From a virus: a stretch of DNA of 64,000 nt. The stretch lies in IMG/VR virus record IMGVR_UViG_3300034072_000578, positions 1 to 64,000 of that record. The stretch is one strand, 5' to 3'. The translations under genes and the position numbers were made by a program. Each line of letters begins with the position of its first letter. Position 1 is the stretch's first letter. The notes under the pieces were generated by a model. The model had not been told where the DNA came from, did not search any database, and saw only the letters and a list, made by a program, of their open reading frames with translations. Positions 1-7,905 of the stretch are shown here, piece after piece.

Positions 1-182
1 CCATGGATGATACATTCTATTTCATACTTCTTAGCGGCAGCGTCTAGAACTTTCTTTAGAAAAGCTGCTTGCTTGGCCGCTAGTAGTTTTGCAGCCTCGT
101 ATCCGCTATACGGTGGATCGAAGGGGACTTGAGGGAGGGAGCCGAAATCTCGGCCCCCACACACTAGGATTCTCTCACCCAT
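1..182 (-). CDS. DUF2493/SLOG-family protein (partial, cut by left edge)
   Basis: The first 60 residues of a minus-strand gene that runs off the left edge. The N-terminus MGERILVCGGRDF carries the GGRD motif typical of DUF2493 (cpYpsA-related SLOG fold, a nucleotide-derivative-binding Rossmann fold), and the visible part ends in IIHG, which aligns with the conserved HGG region of that family. The ATG overlaps the stop of the recA-like gene by 8 nt, so the two are co-transcribed. Family members are thought to bind nucleotides or nucleotide-derived ligands; no specific ligand can be read here. Confidence 0.7.
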   Translation of the reverse strand, partial: MGERILVCGGRDFGSLPQVPFDPPYSGYEAAKLLAAKQAAFLKKVLDAAAKKYEIECIIH

Positions 183-1230
183 GCTTGGCATGAATTTCCA
201 ATAGTTCTTTCAGCCCGTCTTCCGACTTGCGGAAATAGTCAATGACATTTTCCCTGCCTTGGATACTCTTACCCATGAACTTAATCCAAGCTCCTGCTGT
301 CTCGATTGCTCCGATGTCTAGAAGATAATGCGTATAGCCTCCGATAACATCAAAGTTACCATTACCTTTATCATCGAATACGAAATCCCAATGCACGTTC
401 TGGAATGGAACAGTGTTTCTAGACTTCTCGGTTAGACAAGTGATATCCTTGTAAATTAACTTCTTAGCATCGCCTTTGCCTTCCCAAAAGTTTTTAGCCT
501 TTAGGACTAGAACGGTTGATGCGTAGAAGTATGCAGCATCGCCACCGGGGAACTTGTAGGTTTCGTTTCCATAGGTGTCGGTCTGGATACGAACTTGGTT
601 AATAAACACGGCAGTAACGCCGTATGTATCAAACTCTGTTGAAAGCATGGGCATCCAAGCCGATGTAGCGGCAGATAGAGCGTAGTTATCGTGCATTGAT
701 AGCCGACCGCCCTTCTTAATTGCCCCCTCTTTGCCATGCACATTGTCAAACTTGGACTGTGGAACCATGGCGTGTAGCGAGTCAAAAATAAACACGATTG
801 GAGCATCCGAAGGGATTACTTCGTTTTCTCTAATCAGCTTCGCTAATTTAATAGCGCGGGTAACGCCATCCTCGAAAGTCTTAGGCTTGTAATAGCGGAA
901 TGGTGCGTCTTCATCGTCATCATCGACAATTAGCCCTTGCTTGATAGCTAGTTCTTTCTGATACTGGCGCTCATAGTCAAAGAAAGCTGCGAAACCACCT
1001 TGCTTCTGTGCGCTAATCATTAGCTGGGTTGAAATCATTGTCTTGCCGCAAGCTGATTCACCAGCAATCATTGCGATCTGACCTGACGGCAATCCCTTCT
1101 TATAATCGCCAGAAAGGATTTTGTTTAGTGGCGGGTAGCCCGTGTCTAGATAGTGGCGGGTGACACCGCTTGTTTGGGTGCCTTCTAGCTTCGCTTCCTT
1201 TAGAAGCTTTGATAATTTACCTAATGACAT
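175..1230 (-). CDS. RecA/UvsX-like recombinase
   Basis: 351 aa, the usual length for RecA. Walker A GESACGKT is at residues 57-64, a Walker B-like IVFIFDSLH lies near 145-153, a FINQVR segment near 215 matches the RecA NQ(I/V)R motif, and FPGGDAAYFYAS follows. It should form ATP-dependent filaments on single-stranded DNA for strand exchange and recombination-dependent replication. It starts 14 nt inside the end of the exonuclease gene upstream and lies in one operon with exonuclease and ssDNA-binding protein, the standard phage recombination set. It lacks a clear C-terminal RecA domain, so it is phage-type rather than host-type. Confidence 0.9.
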   Translation of the reverse strand: MSLGKLSKLLKEAKLEGTQTSGVTRHYLDTGYPPLNKILSGDYKKGLPSGQIAMIAGESACGKTMISTQLMISAQKQGGFAAFFDYERQYQKELAIKQGLIVDDDDEDAPFRYYKPKTFEDGVTRAIKLAKLIRENEVIPSDAPIVFIFDSLHAMVPQSKFDNVHGKEGAIKKGGRLSMHDNYALSAATSAWMPMLSTEFDTYGVTAVFINQVRIQTDTYGNETYKFPGGDAAYFYASTVLVLKAKNFWEGKGDAKKLIYKDITCLTEKSRNTVPFQNVHWDFVFDDKGNGNFDVIGGYTHYLLDIGAIETAGAWIKFMGKSIQGRENVIDYFRKSEDGLKELLEIHAKHG

Positions 1231-2161
1231 TTTTATTACCTCTGAATGGTTCTAGGAAAAGGTCTAAAGAATTTCCTCTTAGCTGTAGTGAAACAGATGA
1301 AGCGAACTCCCTAAAGTCTTCCGCAATGAGGGGCTTCCGGGTGTTCCTAAGATCGACAATAGCCGGTCTGGCATCTGTTGCTAGGTTCGCCAGCCTATCA
1401 TTTTGATTTAGGATTTCAACGGTTGCTGGAATATCTAACTCTCTAAAGACCTTAGGCAGCTTCTTACCATCAATCTTCTGCCAAAACTCTGCTGTTCCTT
1501 GTGGATTGTTTTGTAGTTCATCTAGGAATTCGCGGAAGTTAGGCCACCAAGCATAAATGGTTTGTAGTTTAGCTGGTCCAATCCCTTTAGGGCCAATGAT
1601 ATTATCGCCGGTATCCCCAAGTATTGTCTTGGCTTCTACAAACTGGATCGGGTCATTGAAGCCAGTATCACGCTTGAAGGTCTGGTAGTCGCAAGTCTTG
1701 TCCCGAATAATGTCAATCCAATTGACACCGGGTTGGACTAGCTGCTGCCAATCTTCGTCTGCTGTTAGGAGAGTTACGGGAATGCCTTTAGAAACGGCAT
1801 TCTCTGTCAAGGTATATGCTAGGTCGTCCGCTTCCATGTTGGCCGCGATTGATTGGGTGACGCCTAGGAGCTTAAGACCCTTGATAATGTCGGGTTTCTG
1901 AGCCATGTATGCAGCTTTCATTTCACGCTGCTTTTCAGTGACTTCTCTCTTACCCTTATATTCTGCATAGATATCTTTACGCCATGATCTGCCATCCCAT
2001 AGGACCATTATCATTGCATTAGGATATTGTTCGTAAGTCTCGCGGACTCTATTGAGAACGTAATGGATTGCTTGCACTTTTCTAGTGCCGGAAAAAATGG
2101 GGACTCGACCGTTGCCAGCGAATCCCCAATTGTTTCCGTCAATTAAGACGAGTCTTTTCAT
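1217..2161 (-). CDS. 5'-3' exonuclease (FEN-1/PIN superfamily)
   Basis: 314 aa. The acidic active-site pattern of flap nucleases is present: D8 in LIDGNN, E110/D112/D113 in NMEADDL, D135 and D137 in TADED, D183 and D186 in LGDTGDN, followed by the helix-three-turn-helix GPKGIGPAKL at 190-199. Members (T5 D15, T4 RNase H, Pol I N-domain) remove RNA primers and flaps on the lagging strand. The stop overlaps the start of the recombinase gene by 14 nt and the start touches the end of the ssDNA-binding gene. The phage polymerase is DnaE-type and has no such domain, so this protein probably does its primer removal. Confidence 0.9.
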   Translation of the reverse strand: MKRLVLIDGNNWGFAGNGRVPIFSGTRKVQAIHYVLNRVRETYEQYPNAMIMVLWDGRSWRKDIYAEYKGKREVTEKQREMKAAYMAQKPDIIKGLKLLGVTQSIAANMEADDLAYTLTENAVSKGIPVTLLTADEDWQQLVQPGVNWIDIIRDKTCDYQTFKRDTGFNDPIQFVEAKTILGDTGDNIIGPKGIGPAKLQTIYAWWPNFREFLDELQNNPQGTAEFWQKIDGKKLPKVFRELDIPATVEILNQNDRLANLATDARPAIVDLRNTRKPLIAEDFREFASSVSLQLRGNSLDLFLEPFRGNKNVIR

Positions 2162-3018
2162 TAATCGAATAGAGCGTCGATATCCGCGTCTGATACCGCT
2201 ACGGTTTCGACTTCAACGTCAACGCCACCTGCGGCAGCATCATCGATCACATCAAACTGTGCGTCCGTAACGTCTTCATTACGGGTTGAACGGCGATCCT
2301 CAATTAGATCGGTCGAACGATCAATTAGAGCTACCGGCTCACCGATTAGGCTCTTAATTGCGTTGACAGCGCGTTCACCATCCGCGAACTTCGCACGAAT
2401 GAAAGCATCGATGTCGTTAATCTTGTCCATTACGGCAGGATCAACCTTGCTTGAACGACGGGCTAGGGTGAATTCATACTTCGTATCGAAGCCCTTACCT
2501 GACTTACCAACGGTTAGGTTGAAGCCCTTTTCTAGGCTTAGGATATCGTCACCTTCTTCTTCTGCCTTGATTAGCATGGCAGTGATAGGGCCGGTAAACT
2601 GAGCTTCTGAGAACTCTAGGATTTGCGGTTCATTCGGATCAACTTCCGGGTCGTTTAGGACTAGACCGTTGACTAGGACACGCGAGCTAGCTAGCATTTC
2701 CTTGTAATGCTTGCGCTGACCATCTGACTTAGCGGCAGTTAGGGCCTTATAGACTAGGTTACGAACTACGTCATCTTCGCCGAACGTGATTTTACGATCA
2801 CCGACAACAGCTAGAACGTTGCCATCGAAATCTTTAATCCAAGTCTGTCCGAAATCGTGGAAAATGGGGGCGTCTTCTTCACCTTCGATAGGTTCACGCC
2901 AAGCGCCTAGGAGGCGGATATCTGTTGATGCTTGCTTGAAACGGTAGGTATTCTGGCGACCTGCGTTGCGGTCAGCTACTTCTTGCTTCTTCTTCTTTAA
3001 CTGTGCTGCTAATGACAT
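2161..3018 (-). CDS. single-stranded DNA-binding protein, gp32-like
   Basis: 285 aa. A basic N-terminus (KKKKQ) leads into an OB-like core with YRF, VLVNGLVLND, GPI and a K-rich FNLTVGKSGKGFDTKYEFTLAR strand resembling gp32-type phage proteins. The tail is long and acidic, ending DADIDALFD, the type of tail SSBs use to dock partner proteins. No zinc-ligand cluster is seen, unlike T4 gp32. Position between exonuclease/recombinase and polymerase supports the role. The function rests on layout and architecture more than on an exact motif. Confidence 0.75.
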   Translation of the reverse strand: MSLAAQLKKKKQEVADRNAGRQNTYRFKQASTDIRLLGAWREPIEGEEDAPIFHDFGQTWIKDFDGNVLAVVGDRKITFGEDDVVRNLVYKALTAAKSDGQRKHYKEMLASSRVLVNGLVLNDPEVDPNEPQILEFSEAQFTGPITAMLIKAEEEGDDILSLEKGFNLTVGKSGKGFDTKYEFTLARRSSKVDPAVMDKINDIDAFIRAKFADGERAVNAIKSLIGEPVALIDRSTDLIEDRRSTRNEDVTDAQFDVIDDAAAGGVDVEVETVAVSDADIDALFD

Positions 3019-3071
3019 TCTTTTCTTCTACTTTCTTTAACTTTTTTAGTGCCTTTATAATGGCGGTAGCC

Positions 3072-3099
3072 ATTATAACAGAATTAATTACTTCTGCAA
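3072..3099 (-). promoter_or_regulatory. candidate sigma70-type promoter with palindrome, upstream of the ssDNA-binding gene
   Basis: On the minus strand TTGCAG (3099-3094) is 16 nt from a perfect TATAAT (3077-3072). The -10 lies in a perfect 9-bp inverted repeat, TATAATGGC-GGTA-GCCATTATA at 3056-3077, in the 86-nt gap before the ssDNA-binding gene. The repeat could be an operator or an mRNA hairpin. The -35 matches only 3 of 6 positions. Confidence 0.5.
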
Positions 3100-3104
3100 G
3101 GATA

Positions 3105-3518
3105 TTATTGGGTTGTGCTGTGGAAACTACGTTCGCGATCTGCGCGGGTTGATGTTTCGAGCGATCTGCAATTGTTGGCTGCTGCCTGTAGCGAACTGTA
3201 GGCGTTCTTATAGGCCGTCTTTTGAGCTGTTGCAACGGCTAGTGATTTCTTGAACTTAAGGTAAGTCTCATCCACCGCTACTAAGCAAGCTAGTGACTTT
3301 TCGGTGTGCTTATCCCCGCTAGCTCTAGCTTGGTTCATCACTTTCGCTTCTTGCTCTTCCATCTGAATTTTCATTAGAAGAAGATACTCTTCCCACTCAG
3401 ACTCCTGCGTTCCGTAATAACCCAAATATGATCCATTAATAGCAAGGTAGGGGCCGGGATTGAATTGGTCGAAAATAAGTGCTTTTGCTAATTCTTTGTC
3501 GTCTAACTTCTGTCTCAT
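3105..3518 (-). CDS. hypothetical protein, helical
   Basis: 137 aa, not recognised. The middle is charged and heptad-like (WEEYLLLMKIQMEEQEAKV, then KFKKSLAVATAQKTAYKNAYSSLQAA), suggesting a coiled coil; there is no membrane segment or Cys/His cluster. Its start overlaps the stop of the 63-aa gene upstream by one base and it ends just before the palindromic promoter region. Placement in the replication operon suggests an accessory replication role, but nothing in the sequence proves it. Confidence 0.75.
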   Translation of the reverse strand: MRQKLDDKELAKALIFDQFNPGPYLAINGSYLGYYGTQESEWEEYLLLMKIQMEEQEAKVMNQARASGDKHTEKSLACLVAVDETYLKFKKSLAVATAQKTAYKNAYSSLQAAANNCRSLETSTRADRERSFHSTTQ

Positions 3519-3709
3519 TAACCTGCTTTTGCCTCTGTAACTTTTCCGCCCTTAATGCGGACTAGGACTCTATCTTCGTCCCAGCTTGAAGTGACGAAAA
3601 AGAATTGACCATCTTCTTCGATCACTACAAACTTATGATTGTAATATTCGGTTAGGAGGCGAGCTTCCTCTTCCTCCATACCGATTAACCTACTTAGTGT
3701 GAAATTCAT
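3518..3709 (-). CDS. hypothetical small protein
   Basis: 63 aa, acidic N-half (MEEEEARLLTEYYN) and a beta-rich C-half (KFVVIEEDGQFFFVTSSW, DRVLVRIKGGKVTEA). No known family recognised. It overlaps the DnaE stop by 4 nt (ATGA) and the next gene by one base, so it is translationally coupled to both. It could be a small polymerase-associated factor; that is a guess from position. Confidence 0.7.
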   Translation of the reverse strand: MNFTLSRLIGMEEEEARLLTEYYNHKFVVIEEDGQFFFVTSSWDEDRVLVRIKGGKVTEAKAG

Positions 3710-6700
3710 ACCAAACTTGCCAATGTCTCGAATAACTCATTTAGAGGTTCTTCTAGTTCCTTGTTATGGAACAGCATACCCGGCGAGAAGCCTAGGATAA
3801 TGTTACAGTCCAATTCCGAACTGTAATGAACCTGACCGGCATTATCCGTTGCGCTACCTTTAAGGTCTGGAACGAACATGCGATTTATATTGGAGCCTAA
3901 ACAAATGATCGCTGGCGGCTTAAGGATTTCGATTTCCTGTTTAAGGATTTTGAAACCCCCTTCTAAGGTGGCATTGTCGAATAACTTTTCCTTAGCTCTC
4001 TTTGGACGTTTCACTAGGGAAGTCCAATAACCGTCTGCCTTGTTAAGGTCCGCCCTATATAAAGCCCGTGCGATGGAAGTAAAGGCTTTCGACTCCGTTA
4101 ACTTACCAGCCTTAGCTTCGGATGCACTTGGACAATCTAATACCACCATGAATTTAGGCGTCTTACCTAATAGCGGCATTACAAAGCTTGGGTCTTCCTC
4201 TTTCAGCTTTAGTAGCAGCGTTCCTAGGCTATTCTTACCCGCTCGCTCTAGATCGATTTTACGGTCAATCTGGACGAATCCTAGTGGTAAGCTAGGTAGG
4301 TAGTCATTAATAGCTTTTGAGCGCTCTACGGGGTCCATAGCGGCTGATTCAGGGTCGATTTCATCCATGGCCCCTACAGCCTTCAATGCACCTACCACAC
4401 GACTGTTACAAAGCCTCTTAGGGACTCTGTCCTGTAGATTCTCTACAGAAGTAAACGGTCCTCCAGCGTTTCGCTCATCCATAATAACGGTGGCCGCCGC
4501 TTGCACATATTTGATTTTAGATAGCGGTGCCACAATGCGCGATCCACTAGCAGGAACGAACTTGTCAGTGCTATGATTGATACTAGGAGGATCAACATTA
4601 ATACCTGCCTTATTAGCTTCCGTAATGATTGAACGGACTTTCTTATCATCTACGTAAGTTAATGATGCAGCGTAAAACTCTACAGGATAGTAGGTCTTAA
4701 GATACATGCAGATATAGCTTAGTAGTGAGTATTCTACCGAGTGAGACTTATTGAAAGCGTAGAACGCGAACTTACTAATCTGCTCATAAAGCGTATTAGC
4801 GGTGTAAGCATCGATACCGTTAGTTTTAAACGCACCTTCAATGAACTTGTCCTTTTCTTTCTTCATTGCTTCTGGGTCTTTTTTACCCATGATCTTACGT
4901 AGGTTGTCGGCTTCTGGTAGCGTGTAGCCTGCGAAGGCCACTGATACCGCCATAATTTGCTCCTGATAGCAAATTACGTTGAAGGTCGGCTCTACGATGG
5001 TCGCAATTGAGGGGTGGAAGGCTTCGTGAAGGTCGCCATTCTTGCCATCAATATACGCCTGCACTAGGCCAGCCTCGATAGGGCCGGGTCGGTTTAGAGC
5101 GTTAGCAGCTACTAGGTCATCGAATGTGATTTCGCCACCTTTAGCAAGCCCCTTTAGGAGCTTCTTAACCGATCCACCTTCGAACTGGAAAACACCACCA
5201 GTGTTACCTAGGGCGAACTGGTCTAGAGTCCTGCGATCATCCAGCGGAATCTTAGCAAAATCGATGTCGATAGAATGCCTATCGCGAACATACTTGACGC
5301 ATAGGTCCATAATGTCGAGAGTAGTAAGCCCAAGGATATCAAGTTTAATAAGCCCCTGTTTTTCGCAAATCTTCTTATCCCAATTGATAATGCGGGATTG
5401 ATCCGCACCACGTATCTCTACCACCGCATCCTGATTAAGTGGACGCGATGAAACGATCACACCAGCAGCGTGAGTAGAGAAGTTACGTAGCTTCTTCTCT
5501 AGCTTGGTAGCCTTGTCCCAATGATCGGGGTAAGCCTTAGCGAAAGCCCCAATATCAATAACTTCTTTAGCAGCCTCTTCTAGAGTGACTGAAAAGCCGA
5601 AGTTCTTCGGAACAAGCTTGGAACAGGTATATTCCTCAGCAGGCAAACCAAGGATACGGCACGTTGAGCGAAGCGCTGACGCCGCCTGTAGGGAAGCGTA
5701 GTTAATGATACCTGCAACGTTGTCTTTCCCGTATCGGTCGTATAGGTGTTCAATAATCTCGCCTCTACGCGAGGTTTGAAAGTCCAGATCAATATCCGGC
5801 AAATCCAAGCGGGTCGGATTGATAAATCTTTCAAAAAGAAGTCCGAATCTAACGGGATCAACATCGGTAATTCCTAAACAAAATGCGATTAAAGAACCGC
5901 CCACCGAACCACGGCCCGGTCCTACTTTGATGGCTTGGCCCTTACACCAGTCGATTAGCTCATGCACTAGCAGGAAGTAATCGCTAAAGCCTAGGTCGCC
6001 TAGAACCTTAAACTCATGCTTAAGCCGATCAGCGTAGATGCTGGTTAGCTCTTCTCTGGTTGGCTTGTAGCCATATAGCTCTTCCTGTAGCCGCTTCTTG
6101 AAGCCTTCAATGGTTAGCTTCTTTAGCGTCGCTAGTGGATCGGCACTTAGCTGCGGTAGTAGAGGGTCTTGCTTCTTCCACTGGTAGAACTCAGCGGGAT
6201 TCAGGGATAGCTTATGGAACGATAATTCTTTTCCATATCGATCATTAAGGCGATCCAGCATAGCAATAGTATCGTTACTAACGTCATGATAGTAATATTC
6301 CTCCGTAAACGGATTAAGGAAGTTGAACTCCACATTCTTATGGATCGAGAAGTGAATTGGGAAAATGCTAGCCTCTTCCTTCGTGTAGATCGAAGGGGTA
6401 TATACTAGGCATTCTAGACCATTCTTTTCCGCGAACTCTAGACCATCCTTATTAAGACGATCCCAACGGGCAGTCTTAACCGGGCAAATGTCTACGAACC
6501 ACTTAGTTCCGAAGTGGTCATGTGTTCTCTCGTAGAGCCATTGATGCTTCTTATAAGTGAAGATGCTATTGAAGTCGCCAGTAGAAACGATAATATCGTC
6601 TCCAGCTTCTTCGCATAAGCTAATGAACGAACTCATGTCTAGACGCGGTTCCATATAAAAATATGGACGCTCAAATGACTTCGAAAGGTAACGGTAAATG

Positions 6701-6963
6701 ATCCGCATACCTCTTTCGTTACGCGGGTAAATCTTTGGCTGGAAGACCGGCAAGCGGGCCTGCTCAGCTTCTTCTACTAGAGTAAGTCTGACACCTGTAA
6801 TCAGTTTCCCGCCAAGCTTTTCGCTCAGCGGGATCATGGATGATACGTTCATGGTATCAGCAACAATGACACTAGATAGGTCATTATCTTCTACCGTTTT
6901 AATAATATCCTTAACTGATAGCAGTGAGTGACCCAATGAGAATTCACTACTTGCTACTAACAT
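3706..6963 (-). CDS. DNA polymerase III alpha-type (C-family) polymerase with C-terminal UDG-like domain
   Basis: 1085 aa, about the length of bacterial DnaE. The palm signature GPGRGSVGGS (348-357) and PDIDLDF (389-395) are intact, as are HAAGVIVS, the FQFEG and FDDL/NRPGP regions and LRKIMGKKD of C-family polymerases. The N-terminal PHP domain has lost its metal ligands: the usual HxHS is ASSEFS and TDHGN is ADTMN, so no PHP exonuclease is expected. From about residue 935 the chain (VVLDCPSASEAKAGK, TSLVKRPKR, EILKPPAIICLGS, ILGFSPGMLFHN) resembles the uracil-DNA glycosylase superfamily rather than the DnaE OB/tau-binding tail. This is the phage's replicative polymerase. Confidence 0.93.
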   Translation of the reverse strand: MLVASSEFSLGHSLLSVKDIIKTVEDNDLSSVIVADTMNVSSMIPLSEKLGGKLITGVRLTLVEEAEQARLPVFQPKIYPRNERGMRIIYRYLSKSFERPYFYMEPRLDMSSFISLCEEAGDDIIVSTGDFNSIFTYKKHQWLYERTHDHFGTKWFVDICPVKTARWDRLNKDGLEFAEKNGLECLVYTPSIYTKEEASIFPIHFSIHKNVEFNFLNPFTEEYYYHDVSNDTIAMLDRLNDRYGKELSFHKLSLNPAEFYQWKKQDPLLPQLSADPLATLKKLTIEGFKKRLQEELYGYKPTREELTSIYADRLKHEFKVLGDLGFSDYFLLVHELIDWCKGQAIKVGPGRGSVGGSLIAFCLGITDVDPVRFGLLFERFINPTRLDLPDIDLDFQTSRRGEIIEHLYDRYGKDNVAGIINYASLQAASALRSTCRILGLPAEEYTCSKLVPKNFGFSVTLEEAAKEVIDIGAFAKAYPDHWDKATKLEKKLRNFSTHAAGVIVSSRPLNQDAVVEIRGADQSRIINWDKKICEKQGLIKLDILGLTTLDIMDLCVKYVRDRHSIDIDFAKIPLDDRRTLDQFALGNTGGVFQFEGGSVKKLLKGLAKGGEITFDDLVAANALNRPGPIEAGLVQAYIDGKNGDLHEAFHPSIATIVEPTFNVICYQEQIMAVSVAFAGYTLPEADNLRKIMGKKDPEAMKKEKDKFIEGAFKTNGIDAYTANTLYEQISKFAFYAFNKSHSVEYSLLSYICMYLKTYYPVEFYAASLTYVDDKKVRSIITEANKAGINVDPPSINHSTDKFVPASGSRIVAPLSKIKYVQAAATVIMDERNAGGPFTSVENLQDRVPKRLCNSRVVGALKAVGAMDEIDPESAAMDPVERSKAINDYLPSLPLGFVQIDRKIDLERAGKNSLGTLLLKLKEEDPSFVMPLLGKTPKFMVVLDCPSASEAKAGKLTESKAFTSIARALYRADLNKADGYWTSLVKRPKRAKEKLFDNATLEGGFKILKQEIEILKPPAIICLGSNINRMFVPDLKGSATDNAGQVHYSSELDCNIILGFSPGMLFHNKELEEPLNELFETLASLV

Positions 6964-7904
6964 TATTCAAAAATCCTATCTGCAATGGAGTTGATGGCGG
7001 CTGCGTCGATTGACGACATGCGAGCGGTAAACGCTTTCTGAACGCCATACTTGAAGTTCAATTTATCCCGTCCCCGCAGGATTGCAAGGTCTACTATTTC
7101 GAGTAGTTCGCGGGTGCTAAGGGTGTTAGTGATGGTTCTTTCATCATAAGCCTTGCGAACGGCAGTCACGAAACTCATAACCGACTTTAGATCGACTTCC
7201 GGTATCTTACCGAAAGTTTCCGTTAGAATCTTAGCTTCGTTCTTAGGATAGGGCTTATGAATCGTAATGGCGAAACGGGAATAGTTAGCTGCGTTCTGTA
7301 GCTGCGTTCCCTGATACAACCCGGTTTCGTCCCCTGACCCGTTGGTGTTGCCTGTAGCAACAAACCTGAAATCTGGATGAGGCTCGATAACCGCGATATC
7401 TTCGGGTGCATTCTTGATTAGAAGCGGCTCACCTTCTAGAACAGCCTGATAGATCGCTAGCACGTTTGGCAGGGCGAAATCATATTCGTCCGCCACATAG
7501 ATTAGCCCATATTTCATAGCTCTTGCTAGCGGGCCTAGGTGGAATGTCGTCTTGTCACCCTCTAGAACCCAAGTCCCTAGAACGTCAGCCTCTTCCGTTG
7601 ATACCGAGTGCTGGACTCGCATCGCAGGGCGGTTAACGCGGTTAGCGAACTGCATAATAACAGTAGACTTGCCCGAACCGTGTAGGCCCCAGATTAAAAG
7701 AGGCTTATTACGGTCGAGAGCGATACCAATATCAATAAGCTCGCTAGTGTCGAACACATAGTTTGACTTGCGTTTAGGTATATATTTTTCGGTGCCATCG
7801 GTTCTATCTGGCAGTTTGGCGAACTCAATAACTTCGCCACTACCATTCTTAACAGCATCGGATTCCCTAATGCCGAATAAGTCTGTGATTTTTACTAATT
7901 CCAC
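6963..7904 (-). CDS. MoxR/CobS-like AAA+ ATPase
   Basis: 313 aa. Walker A GLHGSGKST at 73-81, Walker B-like LIYVADEYDFA near 134-144, sensor region FRFVATGNTNG. This is the CobS-like branch often found in phages next to a CobT-like VWA protein; in cobaltochelatase the pair drives metal insertion, but in phages without corrin genes the substrate is unknown. The stop touches the DnaE start and only one base separates it from the CobT-like gene upstream. It probably acts as a chaperone-type motor with the VWA partner. Confidence 0.9.
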   Translation of the reverse strand: MELVKITDLFGIRESDAVKNGSGEVIEFAKLPDRTDGTEKYIPKRKSNYVFDTSELIDIGIALDRNKPLLIWGLHGSGKSTVIMQFANRVNRPAMRVQHSVSTEEADVLGTWVLEGDKTTFHLGPLARAMKYGLIYVADEYDFALPNVLAIYQAVLEGEPLLIKNAPEDIAVIEPHPDFRFVATGNTNGSGDETGLYQGTQLQNAANYSRFAITIHKPYPKNEAKILTETFGKIPEVDLKSVMSFVTAVRKAYDERTITNTLSTRELLEIVDLAILRGRDKLNFKYGVQKAFTARMSSIDAAAINSIADRIFE

Positions 7905-7905
7905 T

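Noticed and set aside
2972-3235. 87-aa minus-strand ORF across the ssDNA-binding gene start
   Set aside because: Overlaps two better genes and the palindromic promoter; composition unlike neighbours.
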